NCBI GenBank assembly: GCA_938040055.1
Contig: CALHWY010000006.1
Span: 1 to 64,000, forward strand
Reading direction: 5' to 3'
DNA: 64,000 nucleotides
Source: an uncultured Endomicrobiia bacterium
GTDB lineage: Bacteria; Elusimicrobiota; Endomicrobiia; Endomicrobiales; Endomicrobiaceae
Part shown: piece by piece, positions 26,292-36,200 of the stretch
Position numbering within the stretch: position 1 is the first letter of the stretch
Layout: the number at the start of each line of letters is the position of its first letter
Position numbers and translations under genes: made by a program
The notes under the pieces: generated by a model
What the model was told of the DNA's origin: nothing
The model's database searches: none
What the model saw: the letters and a program-made list of their open reading frames with translations, nothing else

Positions 26292-26717
26292 TTATCCTTT
26301 TTTCTTACCGCATTTGCAAGCAAGCTCCCCGCATGCTTTACAGACGCCGCTGTAACAAATAAAGACATCCTCAATTTTATGTCCTCCGACATCGTAGTTT
26401 AAGACATTTTTACAGCAAACCCCGATGTCATAAATTTTGCCGCACTTGCTGCATACAAAATGGTAATGAGGCTCCGTCTTTGCGTCAAAACGCATTTGCG
26501 AATCTTTTGTTTTGATGCATTTTATTATTCCTTCTTCAGCAAGTTTATTTACCGTATTGTAGACCGTTGTCCTTGATACGGTAGGAATATCCTTGACTAT
26601 TTTTTTATAAATAGCGCCTGCCGTAGGATGAGAATCGGTGCTGATAAGAAACTCCAATATCTTCCTGCGCTGGAAAGTCTGCCTTAAACCCGATGAAGAA
26701 AGCTTTTTTGTAACCAT
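26292..26717 (-). CDS. perR: PerR-type peroxide-sensing Fur family repressor
   Basis: 141 aa. Winged-helix DNA-binding N-terminal half (RTTVYNTVNKLAEEG) and dimerisation half. All five regulatory metal ligands of B. subtilis PerR are found at a constant offset of 7: His30, Asp78, His84, His86 and Asp97; the Asp at the last position is typical of PerR rather than Fur. Structural Zn Cys pairs: Cys89/Cys92 and Cys126/Cys129, plus extra Cys at the tail. It heads the rubredoxin-iscS-iscU-ferritin-fprA unit and has a near-consensus promoter with almost no leader, so autoregulation is likely. Confidence 0.92.
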   Translation of the reverse strand: MVTKKLSSSGLRQTFQRRKILEFLISTDSHPTAGAIYKKIVKDIPTVSRTTVYNTVNKLAEEGIIKCIKTKDSQMRFDAKTEPHYHFVCSKCGKIYDIGVCCKNVLNYDVGGHKIEDVFICYSGVCKACGELACKCGKKKG

Positions 26718-26728
26718 TACAATTTAGG

Positions 26729-26757
26729 ATTATATACAATTTGTTTTATATTGTCAA
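26729..26757 (-). promoter_or_regulatory. Consensus promoter of the perR operon with overlapping repeat elements
   Basis: Minus-strand TTGACA (26757-26752), exactly 17 bp, TATAAT (26734-26729); both boxes are perfect. The ATG is 11 bp after the -10, so the leader would be only about 5 nt and no Shine-Dalgarno is present. The element TACAATTT (plus strand) occurs at 26718-26725 and again at 26735-26742, flanking the -10, and ACAAT/ATTGT arms straddle the spacer: a candidate PerR operator. Confidence 0.8.
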
Positions 26758-27482
26758 GTTAAATGAAAGTTTTTTCCGCGGCCTTTCAACTATAGTACGG
26801 TTTGAATATATTCGCGCCGGGTTTAGCATAGGCTAAAAGGTCAAGTTAATTTTTAGGCATCCGCTTCATATGAAGCATTCCTTTACAGCGGGTAGGTTTG
26901 AGAGAGGAAAAGCGCCGCAATTATGTACTTTTTCCGAAAGCGGAAAAGATATTCCGGCATTTCTTAAAAAATCAATTTTTTCCTTCTCCGGCATTTTCAG
27001 AATAAAGCATTATTCGTATGCAAAAAACATGAAATCAAAAACCTGTGCGGCACAAATATAAGGAATGCAGGCAAATATTTTATTTAAAATTTTTACCGCG
27101 CTTGAAACTCTTATTTTTAACTATATTTACCGCCGTCGCGCGCTGCCGCCACATAAAAAATTCAATAACCGAAAAAAACTCTTAAAAAGCCTTTTTCCCT
27201 TTTTTTTCTCTTTGCGCGTATTTTTTCCCGGCGCGCAACTTTTTTGTTTAAACCGATTCGGAAAGTTTGTAATTTCCCGGCAAAATATCAGAAAACGGAG
27301 ATAACAAACGCCTTGAAAAACTTCTTAAAAACGCATTGTTTAAATTAGCGGAAATCTTTGTTTTTTTCTAATCGCCTCAGCATTTCGTATGCCCGAAATC
27401 CGCTGCGCTTTTGCGTGCCGGAGGAAATATTTTCAAATATGCATAAAACCGAAATTTTATATTTTCTACAAAAGCGTCCGCC
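26758..27482. other. Gene-free stretch between perR and guaB
   Basis: About 725 bp, AT-rich, with stop codons in all frames and only short frames of Lys/Phe-rich composition. A small hairpin TTTAGC-ATAG-GCTAAA lies at about 26823-26838. No gene or known RNA was recognised. Confidence 0.6.
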
Positions 27483-27511
27483 TTGCCTTAAAAAATCAAA
27501 ATAAGTATAAT
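27483..27511 (+). promoter_or_regulatory. Promoter of guaB
   Basis: TTGCCT (27483-27488), 17 bp, TATAAT (27506-27511); the ATG is at 27534, giving a leader of about 16 nt that contains the Shine-Dalgarno GCGGAG. Confidence 0.65.
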
Positions 27512-27533
27512 TGGCAGAAAGCGGAGACAGAAA

Positions 27534-28997
27534 ATGGACACAAAATTTTTGACGGAAGCTTTGACTTTTGATGATGTTTTGCTTATCCCCCGGCATTCGG
27601 AAGTTCTTCCGAAAGACGTTGATCTAAGCACAAATCTGACGCAAAAAATCAAACTTAATATTCCTCTGATGAGCGCGGGAATGGATACGGTTACCGAATC
27701 CAAGATGGCGATCGCCATGGCGCGCGAAGGCGGAATCGGCATTATACATAAAAATATGTCCATAGAAGCCCAGGCGGACGAAGTCGACCGCGTTAAACGA
27801 AGCGATCACGGGGTTATAACGGATCCGTTTTTCCTCAAAAAAGAAAATACGCTCGCAGACGCAAAAGAACTTTCCGCAAGATACAGAATTTCCGGAGTGC
27901 CGATCGTCGAACAAGACGGCAGGCTTATAGGCATTATTACCAACCGAGACATGCGTTTTGAAACCGATAATAATAAAAAAATCGAAGATATAATGACAAA
28001 AGACAATCTCGTTACCGCAAAGGTCGGAACCTCTCTTGCCCAAGCAAAAGACATCCTTCAAAACAAAAAAATAGAAAAACTTCCTTTGGTTGACGACAAT
28101 TTTATGCTGAAAGGCCTTATAACAATAAAAGACATCGAAAAAGCGATACGTTTTCCCAGTTCTTCAAAAGACGGCAACGGCAGGCTTTTATGCGGCGCGG
28201 CCATAGGCATAACCAAAGATATGCAGGAAAGAGCAAAAGCCTTGATAGACGCACATGTAGATATTCTTACGATTGACACTGCGCACGGACACAGCCAGGG
28301 AGTCATTGAAGCCGTTAAAAAACTTAAAAAGGCGTTTCCGGAAGTTCAGATAATCGCCGGAAATATCGCCACGGCGGAAGCGGCTGAAGACCTCATAAAA
28401 GCCGGAGCGGACTGCTTAAAAGTGGGAATAGGCCCCGGAGCCATATGCACAACCAGAGTTATAGCCGGCATAGGCGTGCCGCAGATAACGGCTGTATATG
28501 AATGCGCTAAAGTCGCCGCAAAATACGGAATTCCCGTTATAGCCGACGGCGGAATAAAGTATTCGGGAGACATACCGAAAGCCATCGCCGCAGGCGCAAG
28601 CGTATGCATGATGGGCTCATTATTCGCCGGAACAAAAGAAAGTCCGGGAGAAGACATCATTTATAACGGGCGCGCTTTTAAATATTACAGAGGAATGGGC
28701 TCTTCGGCCGCAATGCAGGCCGGAAGCTGCGACAGATATTTTCAGGAAAACTCGAAAAAACTTGTCGCTGAAGGCGTTGAAGGCAGAGTGCCTTACCGCG
28801 GCGAAGTAAGCGATGTGGTTTATCAGCTTATAGGCGGCTTGCGCTCGGCCATGGGGTACTGCGGGGTTAAAAATATTCAAGAACTTATTGAAAACGGGAA
28901 ATTTGTCAAAATTACTTCAGCCGGTCTTGCGGAAAGCCATCCGCATGATATTTTTATAACCAAAGAAGAAAGCAATTACAGCAGATATAAAGGATAA
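27534..28997 (+). CDS. guaB: Inosine 5'-monophosphate dehydrogenase
   Basis: 487 aa. Converts IMP to XMP with NAD, the committed step to GMP. TIM barrel split by a CBS-domain pair (about 95-205; DPFFLKKENTLADAKEL, GIITNRDMRFE). Catalytic loop GIGPGAICTTR with the active Cys, followed by the flap region (KYYRGMGSS, GVEGRVPYRG). Monocistronic, with its own promoter and terminator; first plus-strand gene after a long minus-strand run. Confidence 0.97.
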   Translation: MDTKFLTEALTFDDVLLIPRHSEVLPKDVDLSTNLTQKIKLNIPLMSAGMDTVTESKMAIAMAREGGIGIIHKNMSIEAQADEVDRVKRSDHGVITDPFFLKKENTLADAKELSARYRISGVPIVEQDGRLIGIITNRDMRFETDNNKKIEDIMTKDNLVTAKVGTSLAQAKDILQNKKIEKLPLVDDNFMLKGLITIKDIEKAIRFPSSSKDGNGRLLCGAAIGITKDMQERAKALIDAHVDILTIDTAHGHSQGVIEAVKKLKKAFPEVQIIAGNIATAEAAEDLIKAGADCLKVGIGPGAICTTRVIAGIGVPQITAVYECAKVAAKYGIPVIADGGIKYSGDIPKAIAAGASVCMMGSLFAGTKESPGEDIIYNGRAFKYYRGMGSSAAMQAGSCDRYFQENSKKLVAEGVEGRVPYRGEVSDVVYQLIGGLRSAMGYCGVKNIQELIENGKFVKITSAGLAESHPHDIFITKEESNYSRYKG

Positions 28998-29031
28998 AGA
29001 CGGATATATCGCAACAGCCGGCCGTGAAAAG

Positions 29032-29090
29032 AGCGGGAAAATAAATTCCGGGACGAATTCGGTTCCGCAAAAAATTTTTCCCGCTTTTTT
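29032..29090 (+). terminator. Terminator after guaB
   Basis: Perfect 10-bp outer stem AGCGGGAAAA (29032-29041) and TTTTCCCGCT (29076-29085), ending in TTTTTT. The 34-nt loop holds a further small GAATTC-centred hairpin. The A-rich left side makes it possibly functional in both directions. Confidence 0.8.
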
Positions 29091-29324
29091 ATCTTATATT
29101 TTCCGCGGCGGCGTACATGGCGTGTACGTGAACCGGAAACATAAAACGGCTTCCGCCTCTTTTGAAAAGGCAACGGCAAGACCGGGATAAACCGCAAGCC
29201 TGAAGATTAAAAACCAGGGCTTTATAAATACGGTTTTACGGAATTAAAATAAAGTTCTGCAATGTCGGACGGCATCGGTCGCAGACGCGTGGATACGGAC
29301 TTATAAAATAAATCGGAACTTTTT

Positions 29325-30257
29325 ATGTTTACTGTTTTAATATCGTTTTTTTTGATAATGTCAGGCGGCGTTTTTTTTAAAATAAAAAAGCCCGGCGGCA
29401 TTGAACCCGACGCCGCAAGACATGTTATCAATACCGTAGTGCTTAACTTTTTTCTCCCGGCTTTGTGTTTTAAAGTCATAGCCGAAGCGCCCGTAGACAG
29501 GAATACGCTTCTGCTGCCCGTTTCCGCCGCGCTCACGGTTTTTGTTTTGCTTATTTTCTCTTTCGCCGTTTTCGGGATAATAGGAAAATTCGTCCGGTTG
29601 GAAAACAAACAAAAGGGCGTTCTGGTTATCGCCTCAGCCTTCAGCAATGTCACTTTTCTCGGGCTGCCGCTTTTGACAGGACTTTACGGCGGGCAAGCGG
29701 CGCAATACGTGCTTATTTACGATCTTCTGGCAGTTACCCCTTTAGTATGGTTTGCGGGCGCTTCAATAGCTTCTTATTACGGCAAAGGAGAAAAACTTTC
29801 GGTAAAAGAAAGCATCAAAAACCTCGCCGCCCTTGCCCCCATCTGGGCTCTAATATTGGGTTTTGCAGCAAATTTTACCCAAACGCGCATGCCGGTTTTT
29901 CTGGTAAAAACTTTAGATTTAATGTCTATGCCTATAGCTCCGCTGATGATTTTCACCGTCGGACTGGCTCTTGCCGTGCCGGAAACAAAAGAAGCTTTGC
30001 TTCTGATTGCGGCTCTTGTCATAAAACTGTGCATAGCTCCTTTAACGGCCTACTGCATCGCGGCCGGTTTGGGAATGGACGGACTGCCTTTTAAAATCGG
30101 CATTATGGAAGCCGCTTTGCCGACAATGGTGCTTACCCTTGTTCTTGCTTCGAAATATAAACTCGACCATAAACTGGCCGCTATGACAGTGGCCGCATCC
30201 ACGGCCGTCTCATTTATAACCGTTCCGGCGGTTTTTTTTCTTGCGGGCGGACATTAA
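29325..30257 (+). CDS. AEC (auxin efflux carrier) family transporter
   Basis: 310 aa, about ten hydrophobic membrane segments from end to end. Family features include NTVVLNFFLPALCFK near the N-terminus, SNVTFLGLPLLTGLYG in the first half and MEAALPTMVLTLVLASKY in the last helices. Bacterial AEC members export or import small organic anions such as malate; the substrate here is unknown. Single gene, weak Shine-Dalgarno (CGGAA). Confidence 0.88.
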   Translation: MFTVLISFFLIMSGGVFFKIKKPGGIEPDAARHVINTVVLNFFLPALCFKVIAEAPVDRNTLLLPVSAALTVFVLLIFSFAVFGIIGKFVRLENKQKGVLVIASAFSNVTFLGLPLLTGLYGGQAAQYVLIYDLLAVTPLVWFAGASIASYYGKGEKLSVKESIKNLAALAPIWALILGFAANFTQTRMPVFLVKTLDLMSMPIAPLMIFTVGLALAVPETKEALLLIAALVIKLCIAPLTAYCIAAGLGMDGLPFKIGIMEAALPTMVLTLVLASKYKLDHKLAAMTVAASTAVSFITVPAVFFLAGGH

Positions 30258-30965
30258 AATTTTGTCTCTTATAAATTTGTTTATATTTTGCAAACCGGAC
30301 ATGTCTTCGTAAACGCGCGGATTCCGCTTTCCGGCGGACAGCCTTCTTTTATCGGGTTTATCAAAAAAGCGCAAATCAAGCCGCAGCCCGGCCGCGCTTG
30401 AAAGAATAATCCCGGGAATTTAAACCGAAATTTTATTTGCATTTTTTTCCGGCAGAATGATAAGAAACCCAAAAGACGGAAAATATTTGCAAAATATATT
30501 CCATCCGTTTCCGTTCCGGCGGCATATTCCGCTTTTTTCGCAAAAGAAGCCGAAAAAAACAAAAGCATTTATATCCGTCAAAAAATTTGCCGCAGAACGT
30601 TTGCTTGAAAAGAATTCGTCCGCAAAAAATTTTGCCCGAAAAACTTTGCAGCCGCGCCCGCATTTCCGGGCCCGGCAGACTTTAAAACCGCCAAGATACC
30701 GTCCGCCGCATAATCCGTCCGAAAAAGCTTTCGCTTTATATTACGGTTATATATCCTGTACCGCCCATATGCCGAATCCGAAATCTGAAAAAGCTTCTGT
30801 TTTAATATGGTTATACACGCGGAAAGCGGCAGGCTGTTGAAAAAAAGCCTGAAAAAGTTTTTCCTTTATATGGTTTATACGCGCAGTTTTGCCGGAATTT
30901 ATCCAGTTTGCCTTCCCCGTTAAAAACACGGCTTGCCCGCAGAGCAAAAAACCTAAAAAACGGGC
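30258..30965. other. Gene-free stretch with degenerate repeats
   Basis: About 700 bp between two convergent genes (AEC transporter and ccdA). Frames of 76-127 codons on both strands have no start signals and skewed Lys/Phe/Arg composition, so they are not called. The right end holds three tandem degenerate repeats described separately. Confidence 0.6.
30720..30887 (+). repeat. Three degenerate tandem repeats of about 64 bp
   Basis: Conserved 35-bp cores at 30720, 30785 and 30849, period 64-65 bp. Each starts C(C/T)GAAAAAG(C/T)TT, continues with a T-rich stretch and TTTATAT or TTAATAT, then GGTT(A)TA, and the last two end in CGCG/GCGC. Divergence is substantial, so they look old. Function not known. 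Confidence 0.55.
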
Positions 30966-31685
30966 TTATGCGGTTAATCTTAAGACAAACTGGGTTATCT
31001 TATTGAAGCCGTCAGTAATGATAAGAACACCCACTCCGGTCAGAAGTATGCCTGAAATGATTTCAATGATTCCGTAATACTTTTTAATAAAGTTAAAAAA
31101 GCGCAGAAACCAGTTTATAAACAGGGAAGTAATAATGAAAGGAAGCCCCAGCCCTACGGAATAAACCGCCAGAAGCCAAAAGCCGCTTGAAGCGCTTTCC
31201 TGCGTCGAGGCCAGAATAAGTATGGAAGAAAGTATGGGGCCGACGCACGGAGTCCACCCTAAAGCAAACGCCGCCCCAACAAAAAAAGTGCCTATCCAAG
31301 TGGCTCCGGATTTGATTTTCCCTGAAGCCGAAGCCTGCCTGTAAAGAAACTTTATCCTGAAAAGCCCCGTCATATGAAGACCGAAAATAATTACCGCCGC
31401 GCCGCCTATATAACGAAGCCAGTCTTTTTGTCCGCCTAAAAAATTTCCGATCCAGCCAGCCGAAAGTCCTAATATTATAAAAACCGAACTGAACCCCAGC
31501 ACAAAAACCAGCGTTTTAAAAAAAGTCCGTTTCATCGAAGTTTTATTGTCGCGTAAATCCTCTATTGAAGCGCCGGTTATAAAAGATATAAAAGCGGGTA
31601 TTAAAGGCAGAACGCAAGGACTTATAAAAGTCAAAGCTCCTGCGGCAAGACTGACTAAAACGGGAAATTTTCCCAAATCTTCCAT
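30966..31685 (-). CDS. ccdA: CcdA-type thiol-disulfide transmembrane protein
   Basis: 239 aa, six or so membrane segments. Moves reducing equivalents from cytoplasmic thioredoxin to the periplasm. The two redox Cys motifs of the family are present: SPCVLPLIPAF near the N-terminus and GWTPCVGPIL mid-protein. It starts 15 bp after a beta-barrel gene, with which it is probably co-transcribed; no partner thioredoxin-like gene is adjacent. Confidence 0.93.
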   Translation of the reverse strand: MEDLGKFPVLVSLAAGALTFISPCVLPLIPAFISFITGASIEDLRDNKTSMKRTFFKTLVFVLGFSSVFIILGLSAGWIGNFLGGQKDWLRYIGGAAVIIFGLHMTGLFRIKFLYRQASASGKIKSGATWIGTFFVGAAFALGWTPCVGPILSSILILASTQESASSGFWLLAVYSVGLGLPFIITSLFINWFLRFFNFIKKYYGIIEIISGILLTGVGVLIITDGFNKITQFVLRLTA

Positions 31686-31700
31686 AATGCCTCCGTAAAA

Positions 31701-32687
31701 CTAAAAAGAATTAAAAACAAAAGCCAGTCCGGCATTAGCGGCAAACTCTCCGTATCCGTCCGCCGCCCTGTAGTTGAAATTCATATAAATTTTAGTCCGG
31801 TTTGTTATATTGTAATCGCCGCCGGCATTCAACCCTAAAGACGCGGCTGATTTTTTTGCGCCTTTCGATTTGACCGGCGAAACCGGGCCGGCCGACGAAC
31901 TTTCAATTTCGGCATATCTGCCTGCAAGCATTAACTCCAATTCAAGTCCGCCGTACCAGCCGAACCGCCCGTATTTTCCGTTCGCGCCGGCGCCGGCACG
32001 CAGCGAGCTTTTTGTATAACCGCCGCCACCGGTTTTCAGATTTAAATTTTTCGCCCCTATTTCGGCTGAACTTCCATATCCAGTATATCCGGCGCTAAAG
32101 CCTGCATAGGGACGTAAATTAATCTTTCCGGCTTCAATCCACATAGCCGCTTCAAAATCGGCATTGATTCCGTAACCGTTAAAATCCGATCTTGCCTTTC
32201 CGTTGACGCTATAACGCGAAATGCAATACTGGTCGGCATAAAAACCAAAAATCCCTTTAAAGTCAAAATCTTTGTACAAATAACTGCCGTAAGCGCCTAT
32301 TCCGTAAGAATTTACGCCGGCCGCGCTTTTGTTCTGCGACAAATTCTGTCTGTTATAGCTGCCGAAAAAACCGGCGGATATACCGGTTTTTATTTCTTTG
32401 CCCAATCCGAAATTCATCCCGCCGCCGCAGCTTCTGAAATCTCCTTCGGATCCGCTTTCGTTTCCGAGAAAAAAATCTTTATATCCGGATTGAATCCATA
32501 TATCGTTTACGCCTTTCTGGTTTTCGTATGAAATTACGGCAAGTTTATCGTAAATATCCGTTCTGCCGCCGCGGTTTGCGGCGGAAGCTATGACATTGGC
32601 GGCGAAATGTCCGGGCGCATGCGAAAAAGAAAAAGACGAAAATAAAAACAGACATGCCAATGACGCCAGAAAACTTTTATAATTCAT
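31701..32687 (-). CDS. Outer-membrane beta-barrel protein (autotransporter-barrel-like)
   Basis: 328 aa. Signal peptide (about 1-22), a short passenger-like segment, then alternating Gly/aromatic strands (GIGAYGSYLYKDFDFKG, KINLRPYAGFSAGYTGYG) and a terminal Phe (AGLAFVFNSF). The pattern resembles the C-terminal barrel domain of autotransporters, but no passenger domain is present. Function unknown. Strong Shine-Dalgarno (GAGGAG) before the ATG. Confidence 0.75.
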   Translation of the reverse strand: MNYKSFLASLACLFLFSSFSFSHAPGHFAANVIASAANRGGRTDIYDKLAVISYENQKGVNDIWIQSGYKDFFLGNESGSEGDFRSCGGGMNFGLGKEIKTGISAGFFGSYNRQNLSQNKSAAGVNSYGIGAYGSYLYKDFDFKGIFGFYADQYCISRYSVNGKARSDFNGYGINADFEAAMWIEAGKINLRPYAGFSAGYTGYGSSAEIGAKNLNLKTGGGGYTKSSLRAGAGANGKYGRFGWYGGLELELMLAGRYAEIESSSAGPVSPVKSKGAKKSAASLGLNAGGDYNITNRTKIYMNFNYRAADGYGEFAANAGLAFVFNSF

Positions 32688-33250
32688 TTTTTCTCCTCAT
32701 CCGGCCGGCGTACGGATATACTCAGAAACGTTTTTCCGCCCTGCGCCGGACAAGAATGCGCGCACAGCCTTCCGCAAAAATGTTTCCGCAGTCTTTTTGC
32801 CGCAGGAGCGGAACCCGCTTAAAAACTTAAATTTCCCGGCAAAAACGCAAAATCCGTACTTAAAGCCGGATTTTGCAGTTCTTATTTCTTTGCCGCAGCA
32901 TGTCAAAGCCAAGCGGCAAAACGTCTCACGGTTTCTGTTTTTTGCCGGAAAAATTTTTGTTCCGTTCCGCGCGCGGCATAGGCCGGCATTTACGGCATTT
33001 TCCCGCTAAAAACTCTGATACGGCGCAACATATCAAACTTTCCCTTTCCGACCGGCGAAAGTTCCGCTTTCGAAGCGCCCGCTCTATTGAATGCTTATCC
33101 CGGCCCCGCCCGCAATTTTTTAAAGTTTGTCCGGGCAGTTTTTTAAAAACGGATTTCCAGCTTTTTTATATTTCTCTGCAATCAAATCCCCGTTCAGGGT
33201 TGAGCCGGTAATGCGGAAAATCCGCATATACAGGAATTTTGCCGGCCGCG
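32688..33250. other. Gene-free stretch between GH81 and beta-barrel genes
   Basis: About 560 bp without a convincing gene. A perfect small hairpin (ATGCGGA/TCCGCAT, 3-nt loop) at 33211-33227 lies 24 bp past the GH81 stop codon and could stabilise or end that mRNA, although no T-run follows it. Confidence 0.55.
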
Positions 33251-36200
33251 TCATCTTTCAACCGCGATTTTTCCTTTACGCGTTTTCCCGTCCGATTTTA
33301 TGTAATAGACATACACGCCGGATCCGGCCTGGTAGCCTGAATTGTTTTCGGCATACCAGGTATAACCGCCGTCCGTGGAAGTTTTTTTGTCAAAAACAAG
33401 CTCGCCGGCTATATTATAAATTTTTATTTCAGCCCCGCTTTTGAGCCCGGTAAAAGTGATTCCGATATTGCCGTGTTTGGAAGGTTTGTAAGGATTAGGA
33501 TATACTACAAATCTGCCGGATGCCACGCGTGCGAGAAAGTCCGCGTAAAGAAAAGAGCTCTGTATGTCAAAACGCATAAATTCGCTTGTAAAATCGTATT
33601 CCGCGGAAACGGGAGTAACGATATAACTTTTTGCATAATATACCGCGGCTTTGTACTTTCCGCCGTCCGCGGTGACTACCGTGCGGGTGCTTCCGGCGGC
33701 AATATCATAAATGCTGATATTTATTTTATTCAGGCCTCTTCCGTTAAAAGACACTTTTCCGCCGAGCTCATATTCCGCGAACGCGGCAAAGTCTTTGGAG
33801 AGATCGGAATCTCCCACGGTAAAAGAATAGCTTTCCGGCTCAAAAATGAAATGCCGGGCCGAAGGCTTTATCGTATAGCTTGCGCCTTTTATTACTTCTA
33901 TCTCATAAATGCCGTTAAAAACTTCGGATGTTTCGGAATTGTCGGAAGAATTGTATATGCGCATCGCAGCTTCTACGCCGGAACTGTCTTTGGCATTCCT
34001 TAAAAATCCTCTTATGATTTTAAGCCCGGGCGGCTGCACGCCGGTAGGGATGACAACGACATATATTCCCGTTTTTGTCAGGGACGCCTCTATCAAAACG
34101 GTGGCCTTTCCGGCATTTTCCGCCTCGACTATTATATTCTGATGCGGATAAACGCTTTCCGGAAGCCGCGTTTGAGGATTATAAACGGCAAGTTTAATCT
34201 GGTCCGCCGCATATCCTGAAGGAATGCTGATATCCGGAAGTTTTACATAGGCTTTCGTATTGGCGGACAGTCCCCCGGGAGAATTAACGGAAAAAACAAA
34301 AGGAATGCTTTTATAATAAAGCTCGTTTATAGGAGGAATCACGGCGGCCTTAACCGTATTTTTATCCGAATAAGAGTCCATGAGAATAACATGGCTGTTT
34401 CCCTGCGAATGCATGGTTCTTAACGAATCATATTTAAATTCTACAAAATCTTTTGTCACCGCCGTTGTCATGGGAGGAACGCTCATGCTGCCGGCCAAAG
34501 CTCCGCCCGCAAAACTTTTGAAAACAACGGTTTTATACGAGTCCGCGGAATTGTTAAACGCTATATAATTTCTTTGTCCGCTTTTATTCATAACGCAAAA
34601 AGATTCGCCGTCTGAAAAAAAGCCCGTGTCCACGCTCCCGTAAGCATTGAAAAAGTTAATAAAATGATATGAATAAGCAAGAGAGCTTCCCTGTTCCGCG
34701 ATGAAGCCTCCGGCTGAAAAATCGTTTAAAGCGCCGGGAGCGTCAAACAATGCCTTATACCTTAGCCATATGTCTTTCCAGGTATTGAGCGGAAAGCCCG
34801 CAGTTGCAAGCATTTCGCCGTAATAAGCCCGCGCATAATCGGTATTATAACCCAGATAAAGCATTGAAGGCGTAAGCGGAAGCACCTGTATTCCTTTTAT
34901 GGTCTGCGATATTCTGGGTTCGAAATGCAGATTGTACACCGCCTCATTTTCCCACAATATTCCCACGCCTTTGTGGGCATAAGGAGTTCCTCCGTATATT
35001 TCTCCCGACATATCGAAAAAGTATTCTTTCGACGCTTCGTATTCGGTCGTATAACCGTAAGCCCCGAGATCCATCAACTCCCGGTTTTTGCAGGCCAGAC
35101 CCCATAAATATATCCCCGCCCAGGCGTTCATGGACTCGGACGAAGATTCCTGGTCAATGCCTCTATCGTCGCCTCCTCCCGCGCCGTTGGCCCAGGAATG
35201 CCCCTCATAAACGTCAAAATGTCTTAAAAACGGGAAATCGGCGTCGTTGCGTTTATGGTTTTGAATATCTTTCACCAGCAGATCCACCATGCCTTTATAC
35301 TCGGAAGCGTCGGCAAAAGAAGGGTCAAATAAAGCAAGTATGGCGGAGGCGTATATAAAATATCCGTAATGAAAATGGTGGTCGGCGTAATTCTCGGAAC
35401 CGAAATTATAAGGCCTGCCAATAAGCCCTCCCCAGTTTGAATCATATGCGAAATATCTTTGGGGCTGTCCCGTATATGTATACCAGAGACGCAGCTGGGC
35501 CTTTAAATTTTCTATCATACGGTTTCTGGCGTCAATATCTCCGAACTGGTGCAGTATGGGTATGAGATTTGCGGCTTTTGCCAAAGCCTTGCCGCTGTAA
35601 TAAGTGTCCGGCTCCTCAGACTGGGCGGTAAAATACCTGTCATAATTGATATAAGTCTGCATGGCGCTTTTTAATGATTCGGGCACTTCATAAGTGAGAT
35701 TGGGCATAATTCCGCAGAATTTGTGCTGCGTTGTAAAAGAAGAGCCTGAGCCGACTTTAAGCGTGCCTTTTAATGTGCGGAAATTATATGAATCAGGCTT
35801 TAAAACCGCCGCGCTGTTTTTCCATTGATGCGGAAAAAGCGCGAAGACGGTTCCGCTTGAAAAGCCCGCGCCCGCGCGTTTTGCCTGCGTGGTAAAATTG
35901 AATACGGTGGTCACTCCGGCATTGTCTTTATCAAAAGAATAAGAAACTTTCGTATCCGTAATGAAATTATAGGCATATTGATAATATTCATTAAAAATCG
36001 CGACCGCATTATTTTTCAAGCTTTCACTGTCTTGTCCGGCAGTAATAAGGGCCGCCGAAAGATATCTTTCATCCGCGGCAAAAGACATTTCTATTCTTGA
36101 CGCGTTAGCAGAAACGGAAAAGGAAGTGTCCGCGGGCGCGAAAACCGCATAATAAATTACTCTGCCGTTGGAATCCGGAGAAGTTTTTACAAGTATGCAA

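Noticed and set aside
26823..26838. TTTAGC-ATAG-GCTAAA hairpin as a riboswitch or small RNA
   Set aside because: Only six pairs, no promoter and no recognisable conserved core.
30457..30840. 127-codon plus-strand frame after the AEC transporter
   Set aside because: No start signal, runs through the degenerate repeats, and an opposite-strand frame of similar size overlaps it.
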